Assembly (NCBI GenBank): GCA_030837265.1
Contig: JAUPKV010000611.1
Coordinates: forward strand, 1-15,116
DNA from: Methanobacteriota archaeon
Lineage (GTDB): Archaea; Halobacteriota; Methanosarcinia; Methanosarcinales; Methanosarcinaceae
Direction of reading: 5' to 3'
Length of the DNA stretch: 15,116 nucleotides
The notes below the pieces were generated by a model. It had not been told where the DNA came from, did no database searches, and was given only the letters and a program-made list of their open reading frames with translations. Position 1 is the first letter of the stretch. The number at the start of each line of letters is the position of its first letter. Positions 1-7,346 of this stretch are shown here, in pieces. Position numbers and translations under genes: made by a program.

Positions 1-1481
1 CCCACGGGGGAGAACCGGAAGCGGGCTTTAACCCTATCACTGGATGGGGTTATAACCATGAACCCCTGGTCCAGAGTACTCTTTTCAAAAGGGATAGTAA
101 AGCGAATCTGATCAATGATTTAGCTACGAATTACACGATTAGCAGTGATGGAACAAAGTGGACAGTTAAAATAAGAAACGATGTCAAATTCCATGATGGG
201 GTGCCCTTAACTGCTAGGGATGTTGCATTTACGTTTAATACTGCTACAAATGGTAGTGGATCGGTAGATTTGTCAATGTTACAAATCGCAACTGCTCTTG
301 ATAATGAGACAGTTGAGTTTAATTTAAATGATCCCCAGTCTACTTTTATCAATAAACTTGCAGTAATTGGTATTGTTCCTGAACATGCTTACAATGAAAA
401 TTACGGGATGAAACCAATTGGGTCGGGCCCATATAAATTTGTGCAGTGGGACAAAGGCCAGCAGGCAATCTTTGAAGCTAACACGGATTATTACGGCCAA
501 AAGCCATACTTTAAAAAGATAACCATTCTCTTTATGCAAGCTGATGCTGCTTTTGCGGCGGCAAAGTCGGGACAAATAGATCTGGCTGAAATTCCCTCTT
601 CGTTTGCCAATCAAAAAGTGGATGGAATGAAAATAGTATCTCTTGAATCTATTGATGCTCGAGGGATCGGCTTCCCGATGAATCCGAATACGGGCAAAAA
701 AACTGAAAAGGGCGACGCAATCGGAAATAACGTAACTTCCGACCCTGCAATAAGAAAAGCCCTGAATATCGGGATAGACAGGCAAGCACTAATCAATGGA
801 GCCTTAAATGGGCAGGGTAAAGAAGAATTTACAGGTGTGGATAAACTACCCTGGGGCAATAAAGAAGCCATTTTCGAAGACGGAAATATAGAGGAAGCAA
901 AGAAAATTTTAGCCGACGGCGGCTGGAAAGATGCCGATGGTGACGGTATTGTTGAGAAAAATGGTTTAAAAGCCGAGTTCATGTTAACATACCCTGCAAC
1001 TGATCAAACGAGGCAGGCTTTAGCCGTTTCCTTAGGTGAGGAAGCTAAAAAACTGGGTATAAACATTAAAGTCGAGGGTAAAAGCTGGGATGAAATTTAC
1101 ACCCTTTGCTCTTCGACTCCGAATGTCTGGGGTTATGGTTCGCTGGATCCGAATGACATATACTTAAGATACTATAGTAAGAGCTACGATCCCTCAAAAC
1201 GTAACAACATAATAATGTACAATAATTCTGTTGTGGACAACTATTTAAGAACAGCCATAACCAGTTCTGATCAGGACACTGCTATTAAAAACTGGCAGCT
1301 GGCTGCTTGGGACGGAACAACCGGATTCTCCGAAAAAGGAGATGCTACATGGATGTGGATGTCAACCATTAATTATGTGTTCATTATGGATGATAACCTG
1401 GATATCGGTACTCCCAAGATACAACCTCACGGTGCGGATATATTTGGTAACATCCTGGAATGGAAACGCACAGGAAATTAA
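1..1481 (+). CDS. Extracytoplasmic substrate-binding lipoprotein of a nickel/peptide ABC transporter, copy 1 (5' truncated by window)
   Basis: The reading frame is open from the first bases of the window (codon phase set by position 3) to the TAA at 1479-1481, so the start and signal peptide lie upstream. The visible part aligns from about residue 66 of the second copy (TTG numbering) to the C-terminus. It carries the hallmarks of the SBP_bac_5 family (NikA/DppA/OppA/CntA): the EPL..STLF segment, W.V.IR....FHDG followed by LTA.DVAFTFN, GSGPYKF..WDKGQ, AIRKALNIGIDR and a DxDGDG loop (DADGDGIVEKNG). The protein would capture substrate outside the membrane for the transporter encoded at 5460-8925. 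It is much closer to copy 2 than to copy 3, and the differences cluster in the C-terminal third (around nt 1110-1235), which may affect the ligand pocket. Nickel or a nickel chelate is inferred from the nearby nikR; a peptide ligand cannot be excluded from sequence. Confidence 0.93.
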   Translation, partial: HGGEPEAGFNPITGWGYNHEPLVQSTLFKRDSKANLINDLATNYTISSDGTKWTVKIRNDVKFHDGVPLTARDVAFTFNTATNGSGSVDLSMLQIATALDNETVEFNLNDPQSTFINKLAVIGIVPEHAYNENYGMKPIGSGPYKFVQWDKGQQAIFEANTDYYGQKPYFKKITILFMQADAAFAAAKSGQIDLAEIPSSFANQKVDGMKIVSLESIDARGIGFPMNPNTGKKTEKGDAIGNNVTSDPAIRKALNIGIDRQALINGALNGQGKEEFTGVDKLPWGNKEAIFEDGNIEEAKKILADGGWKDADGDGIVEKNGLKAEFMLTYPATDQTRQALAVSLGEEAKKLGINIKVEGKSWDEIYTLCSSTPNVWGYGSLDPNDIYLRYYSKSYDPSKRNNIIMYNNSVVDNYLRTAITSSDQDTAIKNWQLAAWDGTTGFSEKGDATWMWMSTINYVFIMDDNLDIGTPKIQPHGADIFGNILEWKRTGN

Positions 1482-1521
1482 CTGAGAGATCAAATGATAA
1501 AATCAGACTAAAAAATTAACC

Positions 1522-1555
1522 GGGATTTAAGTTAGACTTCAAATCCCATTTTTTT
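1522..1555 (+). terminator. Hairpin with T-tract after binding-protein copy 1
   Basis: GGGATTT (1522-1528) pairs with AAATCCC (1541-1547). A run of seven T follows at 1549-1555. A related hairpin in the same relative place follows copy 2. It may terminate or stabilise the upstream message and so set the dose of each binding protein. Confidence 0.6.
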
Positions 1556-1644
1556 GAAGATTCTGTAAATCTTTAATCATTAATTATTTTCGGTCTTTTA
1601 ATATTGGATCTTAAAACAAAATAATTCACGGTTCTGGTAAACAT

Positions 1645-1661
1645 AAGGAGGAGTTTAGATT
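1645..1661 (+). promoter_or_regulatory. Strong Shine-Dalgarno site that selects an ATT start (copy 2)
   Basis: AAGGAGGAG lies at 1645-1653 with its GGAGG core at 1647-1651. The ATT at 1659-1661 is 7 nt beyond the core, which is ideal spacing. The first canonical alternative, TTG at 1680, is 28 nt beyond the core. An in-frame TAG at 1656-1658 rules out any earlier start. The same arrangement is present before copy 3. Confidence 0.75.
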
Positions 1662-3353
1662 AAGAAAAACCAGCAAAATTTGCTTATAGGGTCAATTTTT
1701 GTAATTATTGCAGTTATTGGTATTATCGTTTCTACATCCGGTTGTATGTCCAATACCGCAACCAATTCTGCTTCAAATTCTTCATCGGATGCCGCTCACA
1801 GTGCTGCATCCAATTCTACACCAGCAAGCTCGACTTCGAGGGCTTCCGATGAATTGATTGCAGCTGTAGGGACCCACAGTGGGGAGCCAGAGGCAGGCTT
1901 CAATCCTATCACCGGATGGGGCTATAGTCGTGAGCCCCTTATTCAGAGCACCCTTTTCAAAAGAGATAGCAAGGCAAATCTGATTAACGATTTAGCTACA
2001 AATTTTACAATTAGCAGTGATGGATTAAAGTGGACTGTTATTATTCGAAATAATGTTAAATTCCATGATGGAGTGCCTTTAACAGCTAAGGATGTAGCAT
2101 TTACTTTTAACATGGCAGCAAATGCTAGCGGTAATGTAGATTCATCCATGTTGAAAAAAGCTACAGCCATCGGTAATTCTACAGTTGAATTTGACTTAAA
2201 TGATCCGCAAGCTACATTCATCAATAAACTTTCAGCAATTGGCATTGTTCCCGAACATGCTTATAATGAAAACTATGGCAAAAATCCAATCGGTTCAGGT
2301 CCATATAAATTCGTACAGTGGGATAAAGGTCAACAAGTAATCTTTGAAGCAAATCCGGATTATTATGGTCAAAAGCCATTCTTTAAAAAGATTACATTGC
2401 TCTTTATGGGTTCTGATGCTGCTTTTGCGGCAGCCAAGTCAGGACAAATTGACATTGCTGAAATTCCTGCTTCATATGCAAATCAGAAAGTAGACGGAAT
2501 GAAAATAGTATCTCTTGATTCTATTGATGCTCGAGGGATATGCTTCCCAATGAATCCTAATACAGGCAAAAAAACTGAAAATGGATATGCAATCGGAAAT
2601 AACATAACTGCTGATCCCGCAATAAGAAAAGCCCTGAATATCGGAATAGACCGGCAGGCTTTGATCAACGGAGCATTAAATGGGCAGGGTGAAGAGGAAT
2701 TTACAGGTGTGGATAAGTTACCCTGGGGTAATGAAGAAGCTATTTTCGAAGACGGAAATGTAGAAGAAGCAAAGAAAATTTTAGCCGAAGGCGGCTGGAA
2801 AGATGCTGATGGTGACGGTATTGTTGAGAAAAATGGCTTAAAAGCCGAGTTCATGTTAACCTACCCTGCAACTGATCAAACGAGACAGGCATTAGCCGTT
2901 TCCGTAGGCGAGGAAGCTAAAAAGTTGGGCATAAATATTAAAGTAGAGGGTAAAAGCTGGAATGAAATTGACACCCTTTGTCATTCGACTCCGAATGTTT
3001 TTGGATATGGTTCACTTGACCCGACTGAGCTATACTTAAGGTACTACAGCAAAAGTTACGACCCTTCGAACTACAACAACATAATAATGTACAGCAATCC
3101 TGTTGTGGACAACTACTTAAGAACAGCCTTAACCAGTTCTGACCAGGATACAGCTAATAAAAACTGGCAACTGGCTGCCTGGGATGGGAAAACAGGATTT
3201 TCAGAAAAAGGAGACGCTACATGGATGTGGATGGCAACTATCAATTATTTGTGCATTATGGATAATGACCTGGATATTGGAACTCCCAGAATACAACCTC
3301 ACGGTGCAAATATCTTTGGCAATATCCTGGAATGGAAGCGCACAGGAAAATAA
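1659..3353 (+). CDS. Extracytoplasmic substrate-binding lipoprotein of a nickel/peptide ABC transporter, copy 2
   Basis: SBP_bac_5-family (NikA/DppA/CntA-like) binding protein that would deliver substrate to the permeases at 5460-7306. I choose the ATT at 1659 as start. It sits 7 nt after a GGAGG core and adds a K-K-N-Q-Q-N n-region in front of the hydrophobic segment; a TTG start at 1680 would leave the signal peptide without positive charge. From the ATT the protein is 564 aa. The lipobox S-T-S-G-C puts the lipidated Cys at residue 29. Residues 30 to about 65 form a Ser/Asn/Thr/Ala linker typical of archaeal surface lipoproteins. The mature domain has the family motifs FHDGVPLTAKDVAFTFN, GSGPYKFVQWDKGQQ, AIRKALNIGIDRQA and a DxDGDG loop at about 382-390. 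It is nearly the same as copy 1 throughout the mature domain, pointing to recent duplication. Its signal-linker region, in contrast, is nearly the same as that of the otherwise diverged copy 3. The specific ligand is inferred from context only. Confidence 0.93.
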   Translation: MKKNQQNLLIGSIFVIIAVIGIIVSTSGCMSNTATNSASNSSSDAAHSAASNSTPASSTSRASDELIAAVGTHSGEPEAGFNPITGWGYSREPLIQSTLFKRDSKANLINDLATNFTISSDGLKWTVIIRNNVKFHDGVPLTAKDVAFTFNMAANASGNVDSSMLKKATAIGNSTVEFDLNDPQATFINKLSAIGIVPEHAYNENYGKNPIGSGPYKFVQWDKGQQVIFEANPDYYGQKPFFKKITLLFMGSDAAFAAAKSGQIDIAEIPASYANQKVDGMKIVSLDSIDARGICFPMNPNTGKKTENGYAIGNNITADPAIRKALNIGIDRQALINGALNGQGEEEFTGVDKLPWGNEEAIFEDGNVEEAKKILAEGGWKDADGDGIVEKNGLKAEFMLTYPATDQTRQALAVSVGEEAKKLGINIKVEGKSWNEIDTLCHSTPNVFGYGSLDPTELYLRYYSKSYDPSNYNNIIMYSNPVVDNYLRTALTSSDQDTANKNWQLAAWDGKTGFSEKGDATWMWMATINYLCIMDNDLDIGTPRIQPHGANIFGNILEWKRTGK

Positions 3354-3394
3354 TCAAGGAAATCAATTGATGATCTAAGAAAAGGAAGTTACCT

Positions 3395-3421
3395 GGGATT
3401 TAAGTTTTGACTTTAAATCCC
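3395..3421 (+). terminator. Hairpin after binding-protein copy 2
   Basis: GGGATTTAA (3395-3403) and TTAAATCCC (3413-3421) form a perfect 9-bp stem with a 9-nt loop. The downstream T-tract is short (TTTT at 3427-3430). The sequence is related to the hairpin after copy 1, so the spacer was duplicated along with the gene. It may be a weak terminator or an mRNA 3'-end stabiliser. Confidence 0.5.
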
Positions 3422-3517
3422 CCTAATTTTGAAGATTTTTGAAATTTTAATCATTAATTTTTTCTGTAATTTAATAGCAGACATCAGGTTAAAATAATGA
3501 AGGATTCTGGTAAAAAT

Positions 3518-3534
3518 AAGGAGGAGTTTCAATT
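3518..3534 (+). promoter_or_regulatory. Strong Shine-Dalgarno site that selects an ATT start (copy 3)
   Basis: AAGGAGGAG is at 3518-3526 with the GGAGG core at 3520-3524, and ATT is at 3532-3534 after 7 nt. The upstream in-frame stop is TAA at 3517-3519. This reproduces the layout before copy 2 exactly. Confidence 0.75.
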
Positions 3535-5250
3535 AAAAAATACCATCAAAATTTGCTTATAGGGTCAATAATTGTAGTTATTGCAGTTATTGGTATTATC
3601 ATTTCTACATCCGGTTGTATGTCAAATACTGCATCCAATTCTGCTTTAAATTCTTCATCGGATGCCGCTCACAGTGCTGCTACCAATTCAACATCAGCCA
3701 GTTCGATTTCCCATGCTTCTGATGAATTGGTAGTGAACGTATACTCGCATACAGGGGAACCAAAAGCAGGATTTGATCCGATTCTTGGGTGGGGTTGCGG
3801 TCATGTGAATTTTGAACCATTGATACAAAGCACCCTTTTTAAATCAGCCGATGACGGCAGTATGATAAATGACCTTGCTACGGGTTACTCTGTCAGTCCC
3901 GATGGCAGGACATGGACTGTAAATATAAGGGATGATGCAAAATTCACAGACGGAGAAAAACTAACGGCACAAGACGTAGCGTTTACATTCAACACCGCAA
4001 TTGGAAGCAATTCGGAACTGGATATGAGTAATCTCGAAAATGCAAAGGCAATAAATGATACTGCAGTTGAATTCAAATTAAAAGAACCCCAGTCAAGTTT
4101 CATCTGGAGGCTCAGGTATGTTGGAATCGTGCCTGAACATGCTTATAAAAAAGAAACCTACGGGGCAAATCCAGTCGGATCAGGGCCCTATAAATTGATA
4201 CAATGGGACAAAGGCCAGCAGGTGATACTCGAATTAAACGAAAATTACTACGGGAAAAAGCCATTCTTCAAAAAAATAACGATGTTGTTCCTGGATAAAG
4301 AAACTGCATTTGCAGCTGCAAAATCCGGGGATGTAGACATAGCCGAGGTCGACATTAACCATGCAAACCAGACCATAGACGGGTACAACTTAATGAGTCT
4401 TCCGTCGTCAAGGGCATTCGGAGTTTCGTTCCCCATGCAGTATAATATCGGTAAAAAAAGCCTGAAGGGTGATCCCATAGGCAATAATGTAACGGCAGAT
4501 ATAGCAATTCGAAAAGCATTAAACACGGGAATCGACAGAAAAGCCATACTTGAAGGCGTATTATATGGAAAAGGGGATGTAGAATATACCGGAGTGGACC
4601 AGCGGCCCTTTGGAAACCCTGAAGCAAGAATCAAAGACTCAAACCTCGAAGAAGCAAAAAAGATACTAGAAGATGCGGGATGGAAAGACAACGATGGGGA
4701 CGGAATCCGGGAGAAGAATGGAACTAAAGCAGAATTTAGTCTATACTACTCCGCAGCAGACCAAACAAGGCAAGCTCTTTCAGTGGCTGTAAGTGAACAG
4801 GCAAAAAAATTAGGTATAAAAATAAACCTTGTAGGTACAAACTGGGACGAAATATATGCAAATCAATACAGTTCAACCGTTTTGTACGCATACAGCAGTA
4901 TAGATACCTTTAATTTGTACCTGCAGTACCACAGTAAAGAAGCGGATGATGCATACAAGAATCCGGGTCTTTATAGTAATCCTGTTGTGGATAAATATAT
5001 GGAAACAGCTTTGAGGTCTTCAGACCAGGATCAGGCTATGCAAAACTGGAAACTGGCTGCATATGACGGAACTACCGGTTTCGGACCTGCAGGGGATGCA
5101 ACATGGTTGTGGCTGGTAACAATGGACTATTTGTATATGGTTGACAATACCCTGGATATTGGAACCCCACAAAAAAATGCCGGTTCGGATATCTTAGGAA
5201 ACATCTATGAATGGACAAGAATAGACGCAACCAACTCAACCTCAAAATGA
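3532..5250 (+). CDS. Extracytoplasmic substrate-binding lipoprotein of a nickel/peptide ABC transporter, copy 3 (diverged)
   Basis: Third member of the tandem SBP_bac_5 set, 572 aa from the ATT at 3532 (565 aa if the TTG at 3553 is used). The ATT start gives a K-K-Y-H-Q-N n-region ahead of the hydrophobic stretch and lipobox S-T-S-G-C (Cys 29), then the same Ser/Asn/Thr/Ala linker. The family motifs are all present: KFTDGEKLTAQDVAFTFN, GSGPYKLIQWDKGQQ, AIRKALNTGIDRKA, DNDGDGIREKNG. In the mature part it differs from copies 1 and 2 at many positions, including the stretch that probably lines the ligand site (YANQYSSTVLYAYSSID, where copies 1 and 2 have TLC.STPNV.GYGSLD). A different ligand, or a different state of the same chelate, is plausible. 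It is the last binding-protein gene before the permease operon and ends in a strong inverted repeat. Confidence 0.93.
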   Translation: MKKYHQNLLIGSIIVVIAVIGIIISTSGCMSNTASNSALNSSSDAAHSAATNSTSASSISHASDELVVNVYSHTGEPKAGFDPILGWGCGHVNFEPLIQSTLFKSADDGSMINDLATGYSVSPDGRTWTVNIRDDAKFTDGEKLTAQDVAFTFNTAIGSNSELDMSNLENAKAINDTAVEFKLKEPQSSFIWRLRYVGIVPEHAYKKETYGANPVGSGPYKLIQWDKGQQVILELNENYYGKKPFFKKITMLFLDKETAFAAAKSGDVDIAEVDINHANQTIDGYNLMSLPSSRAFGVSFPMQYNIGKKSLKGDPIGNNVTADIAIRKALNTGIDRKAILEGVLYGKGDVEYTGVDQRPFGNPEARIKDSNLEEAKKILEDAGWKDNDGDGIREKNGTKAEFSLYYSAADQTRQALSVAVSEQAKKLGIKINLVGTNWDEIYANQYSSTVLYAYSSIDTFNLYLQYHSKEADDAYKNPGLYSNPVVDKYMETALRSSDQDQAMQNWKLAAYDGTTGFGPAGDATWLWLVTMDYLYMVDNTLDIGTPQKNAGSDILGNIYEWTRIDATNSTSK

Positions 5251-5308
5251 GTGATGTAAAACATGTAATGAAATGATGTAATAAATATCACTCATTTTAT
5301 CTTTTTTT
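5244..5308 (+). terminator. 12-bp inverted repeat spanning the stop codon of copy 3, with T7 tract
   Basis: AAAATGAGTGAT (5244-5255) is the exact reverse complement of ATCACTCATTTT (5287-5298). Seven T follow at 5302-5308. The left arm contains the stop codon, so the hairpin can form only once the ribosome has left. It most likely ends the binding-protein transcription unit and separates it from the permease operon. Confidence 0.7.
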
Positions 5309-5373
5309 ATTTGAAATTTAATGATTTTTTAACAAATGAAAAACATGTTTCAAAGGTGTGTTTTAATTTTTTA

Positions 5374-5410
5374 GTATGAAAATTTAGCAAGTTTTTCATA
5401 ATATTTATAA
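5374..5410 (+). promoter_or_regulatory. NikR-operator-like palindrome joined to the TATA box of the permease operon
   Basis: GTATGA (5374-5379), 16 nt, TCATAA (5396-5401). This matches the E. coli NikR operator GTATGA-N16-TCATAC in spacing and in 11 of 12 bases. The perfect palindrome is longer: TATGAAAA at 5375-5382 against TTTTCATA at 5393-5400. ATATTTATAA at 5401-5410 is a plausible TATA box, about 50 nt before the GTG start at 5460. Bound repressor would cover the BRE/TATA region and block TBP/TFB, which fits nickel-dependent shut-off of uptake. The operator identity is inferred from the known NikR consensus. Confidence 0.72.
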
Positions 5411-5459
5411 CTAAGTTGAAACAAGTTTAGCATTAGATGTTTATATTTGAGGGAATAGC

Positions 5460-6452
5460 GTGCTTGACAATACACAAATTCTGGACTTTATAGGGAAAAA
5501 AGTACTTAGGCTTATTAGTCTCTTGATTATGGTTAGCTTTGTAAGTTTCATGCTTATTCAGTTCTCGCCTATAGATCCGGTCAGGGCTTATATTGGAGAA
5601 ATGCCAGTGAGTGCGGAGCACAAAGCTAAACTTGAAGCTTATTGGGGGGTTAATACACCTCCACAAGACAAATTCTTGAACTGGGCGGGAGACGTTCTTA
5701 AAGGAGACTTTGGAACTTCACTGATTTATAGGACGCCAGTTAGTGAAGTGATCAAAGAGAGATTCACTGCTTCCCTGGTTCTTATGTCAGCTTCATGGCT
5801 GTTTTCAGGTATTTTTGGTTTCATTATAGGGATAATAGCAGGAATGAAGAAAGGGACGTGGATTGATAGGTCAATAAAAACTTATTGTTATGTTCTGGCT
5901 GCCACTCCAACTTTTTGGCTGGCACTAATTCTGTTAATGGTATTTTCAGTGTATCTGGGGTGGTTCCCTATCGGTTTGAGTGTACCAATTGGGGTTACTG
6001 CGGAAAACGTAACAATCTTTGATTGGCTCCTGCGTTTAATTCTCCCGGCACTAACCTTGAGTTTATTGGGAGTTGCTCAGATAGCTTTGTTTACTCGAGA
6101 AAAATTAATAGAAGTTCTGTCCAGTGACTACGTTTTATTTGCAAAGGCAAGAGGAGAAAAAGGATTAGACCTGGTATTGAGGCATGGGATTAGAAACGTT
6201 GCGCTTCCGGCTATTACACTGCAGTTTTTAGGGTTCAGCGAATTGTTCGGAGGCGCAGTCCTTGTTGAACAGGTGTTCTCTTATCCCGGAATAGGACAGG
6301 CTGCAGTAGCAGCAGGTCTGAGGTCTGATGTACCTTTGCTTTTAGGAATAGTAATTGTCAGTGCTTGCTTTGTATTTATTGGAAACTCGCTTGCTGATGT
6401 AATATACCAATTTGTCGATCCCAGAATAAAACAACGGGAGGCTTCAATATGA
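5460..6452 (+). CDS. nikB: ABC transporter permease, NikB/DppB type
   Basis: Inner-membrane channel subunit of a nickel/dipeptide-type importer, 330 aa, normal length for the family. The N-terminal helix (about 13-35) is followed by a long external loop, then about five membrane segments between 105 and 315. The EAA cytoplasmic coupling loop lies at about 223-250 (VLFAKARGEK...RHGIRNVALP), and VFSYPGIGQ follows at 272-280. The start is GTG at 5460, with GAGGG at 5449-5453 placed 6 nt upstream. The gene overlaps the next permease by 4 nt (ATGA), so the two are translationally coupled. It is the first gene of the unit driven by the NikR-like operator/TATA at 5374-5410. NikB, DppB and OppB cannot be told apart by these motifs; nickel or a metal chelate is inferred from that operator and the linked nikR. 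Confidence 0.92.
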   Translation: MLDNTQILDFIGKKVLRLISLLIMVSFVSFMLIQFSPIDPVRAYIGEMPVSAEHKAKLEAYWGVNTPPQDKFLNWAGDVLKGDFGTSLIYRTPVSEVIKERFTASLVLMSASWLFSGIFGFIIGIIAGMKKGTWIDRSIKTYCYVLAATPTFWLALILLMVFSVYLGWFPIGLSVPIGVTAENVTIFDWLLRLILPALTLSLLGVAQIALFTREKLIEVLSSDYVLFAKARGEKGLDLVLRHGIRNVALPAITLQFLGFSELFGGAVLVEQVFSYPGIGQAAVAAGLRSDVPLLLGIVIVSACFVFIGNSLADVIYQFVDPRIKQREASI

Positions 6453-7306
6453 GTACTGCTGTTGTAACAGTTAATAAAGGAGTATTCAGAGGACTTAACT
6501 TAAGGCATAAGACTCTTTTAATAATTGGTTTTACATCCCTTCTACTACTTACAATAGTGATTTCCAGCGTATTTTTAGGCGAAGATTCGCTGCAGACTAA
6601 TTTTGGCTCCAAGAATCTTAATCCATCCGGGGAACATCCGTTCGGGACAGATTGGATGGGAAGGGACATGTTCATAAGAACTCTGGAAGGGCTTGGTACA
6701 AGTATATTAATTGGGGCTTTTGCTTCTACAATCAGTACCATACTGGCCGTAATTTTGGGCTTACTCTCAAGTGCGGGAAAGATAGCGGACTCAATTATAT
6801 CCTGGTTAGTAGATTTATTTCTTTCAGTCCCACACCTTCTTCTAATAATTATCATCTCCATAGGATTCGGAGGTGGGGCAACGGGAATTATTATTGGAGT
6901 TGCATTAACACACTGGACGAGCTTAACAAGAGTTGTAAGGGCTGAAATTAAGCAGCTAAAAACTCATGAATATATACACATTTCAAAAAATCTCGGTAAG
7001 TCAAAGTGGTGGATAGCTACAAAACATATCTTGCCCCATTTAATTCCTCAGATACTCTTAGGTACTATTCTGATGTTTCCACATGCGATTTTACACGAAG
7101 CTTCAGCAACATTCCTGGGTTTTGGGCTTTCACCTCATGAGCCGGCAATTGGTATCATTTTGTCAGAGTCTATGAAGTACTTGTCAGCAGGATACTGGTG
7201 GCTTGCATTCTTCCCGGGATTATCATTGTTAATTGTAGTCCTTGCGTTCGATATGATAGGAGATAACTTAGGAAAGCTGATGGATCCGAAGAGTGCTCAT
7301 GAGTGA
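6449..7306 (+). CDS. nikC: ABC transporter permease, NikC/DppC type
   Basis: Second channel subunit, 285 aa. It shows the DppC/NikC layout: an N-terminal helix (about 21-43), the family motif HPFGTDWMGRDMFIR at 63-77, then five membrane segments. The EAA loop is at about 164-200 (RAEIKQLKTHEYI...LGKSKWW...ILPHLIP), and FLGFGL lies near 222-227. The start ATG at 6449 has GGGAGG at 6436-6441 and overlaps the stop of the upstream permease. It is expected to form a heterodimer with that permease and to dock the two ATPases encoded downstream. The gap to the next gene is about 40 nt with no terminator, consistent with one operon. Confidence 0.92.
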   Translation: MSTAVVTVNKGVFRGLNLRHKTLLIIGFTSLLLLTIVISSVFLGEDSLQTNFGSKNLNPSGEHPFGTDWMGRDMFIRTLEGLGTSILIGAFASTISTILAVILGLLSSAGKIADSIISWLVDLFLSVPHLLLIIIISIGFGGGATGIIIGVALTHWTSLTRVVRAEIKQLKTHEYIHISKNLGKSKWWIATKHILPHLIPQILLGTILMFPHAILHEASATFLGFGLSPHEPAIGIILSESMKYLSAGYWWLAFFPGLSLLIVVLAFDMIGDNLGKLMDPKSAHE

Positions 7307-7346
7307 ATTTAACCTACTTTAAAATTCAGATTTAATGGTGTTGAAT

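Noticed and set aside
1680..1682. TTG as start of binding-protein copy 2 (and 3553 for copy 3)
   Set aside because: It is 28 nt from the only strong ribosome-binding site and leaves the signal peptide without a basic n-region; ATT 21 nt upstream fits both. Kept only as an alternative.
2802..2828. DxDGDG loop in the binding proteins as a separate calcium-binding (EF-hand) domain
   Set aside because: A similar loop is common in the SBP_bac_5 fold; there is no EF-hand helix pair.
4355..4627. Open frames on the opposite strand inside the binding-protein, permease and NAS genes
   Set aside because: They are shadows of well-supported genes, without motifs, ribosome-binding sites or plausible protein composition.
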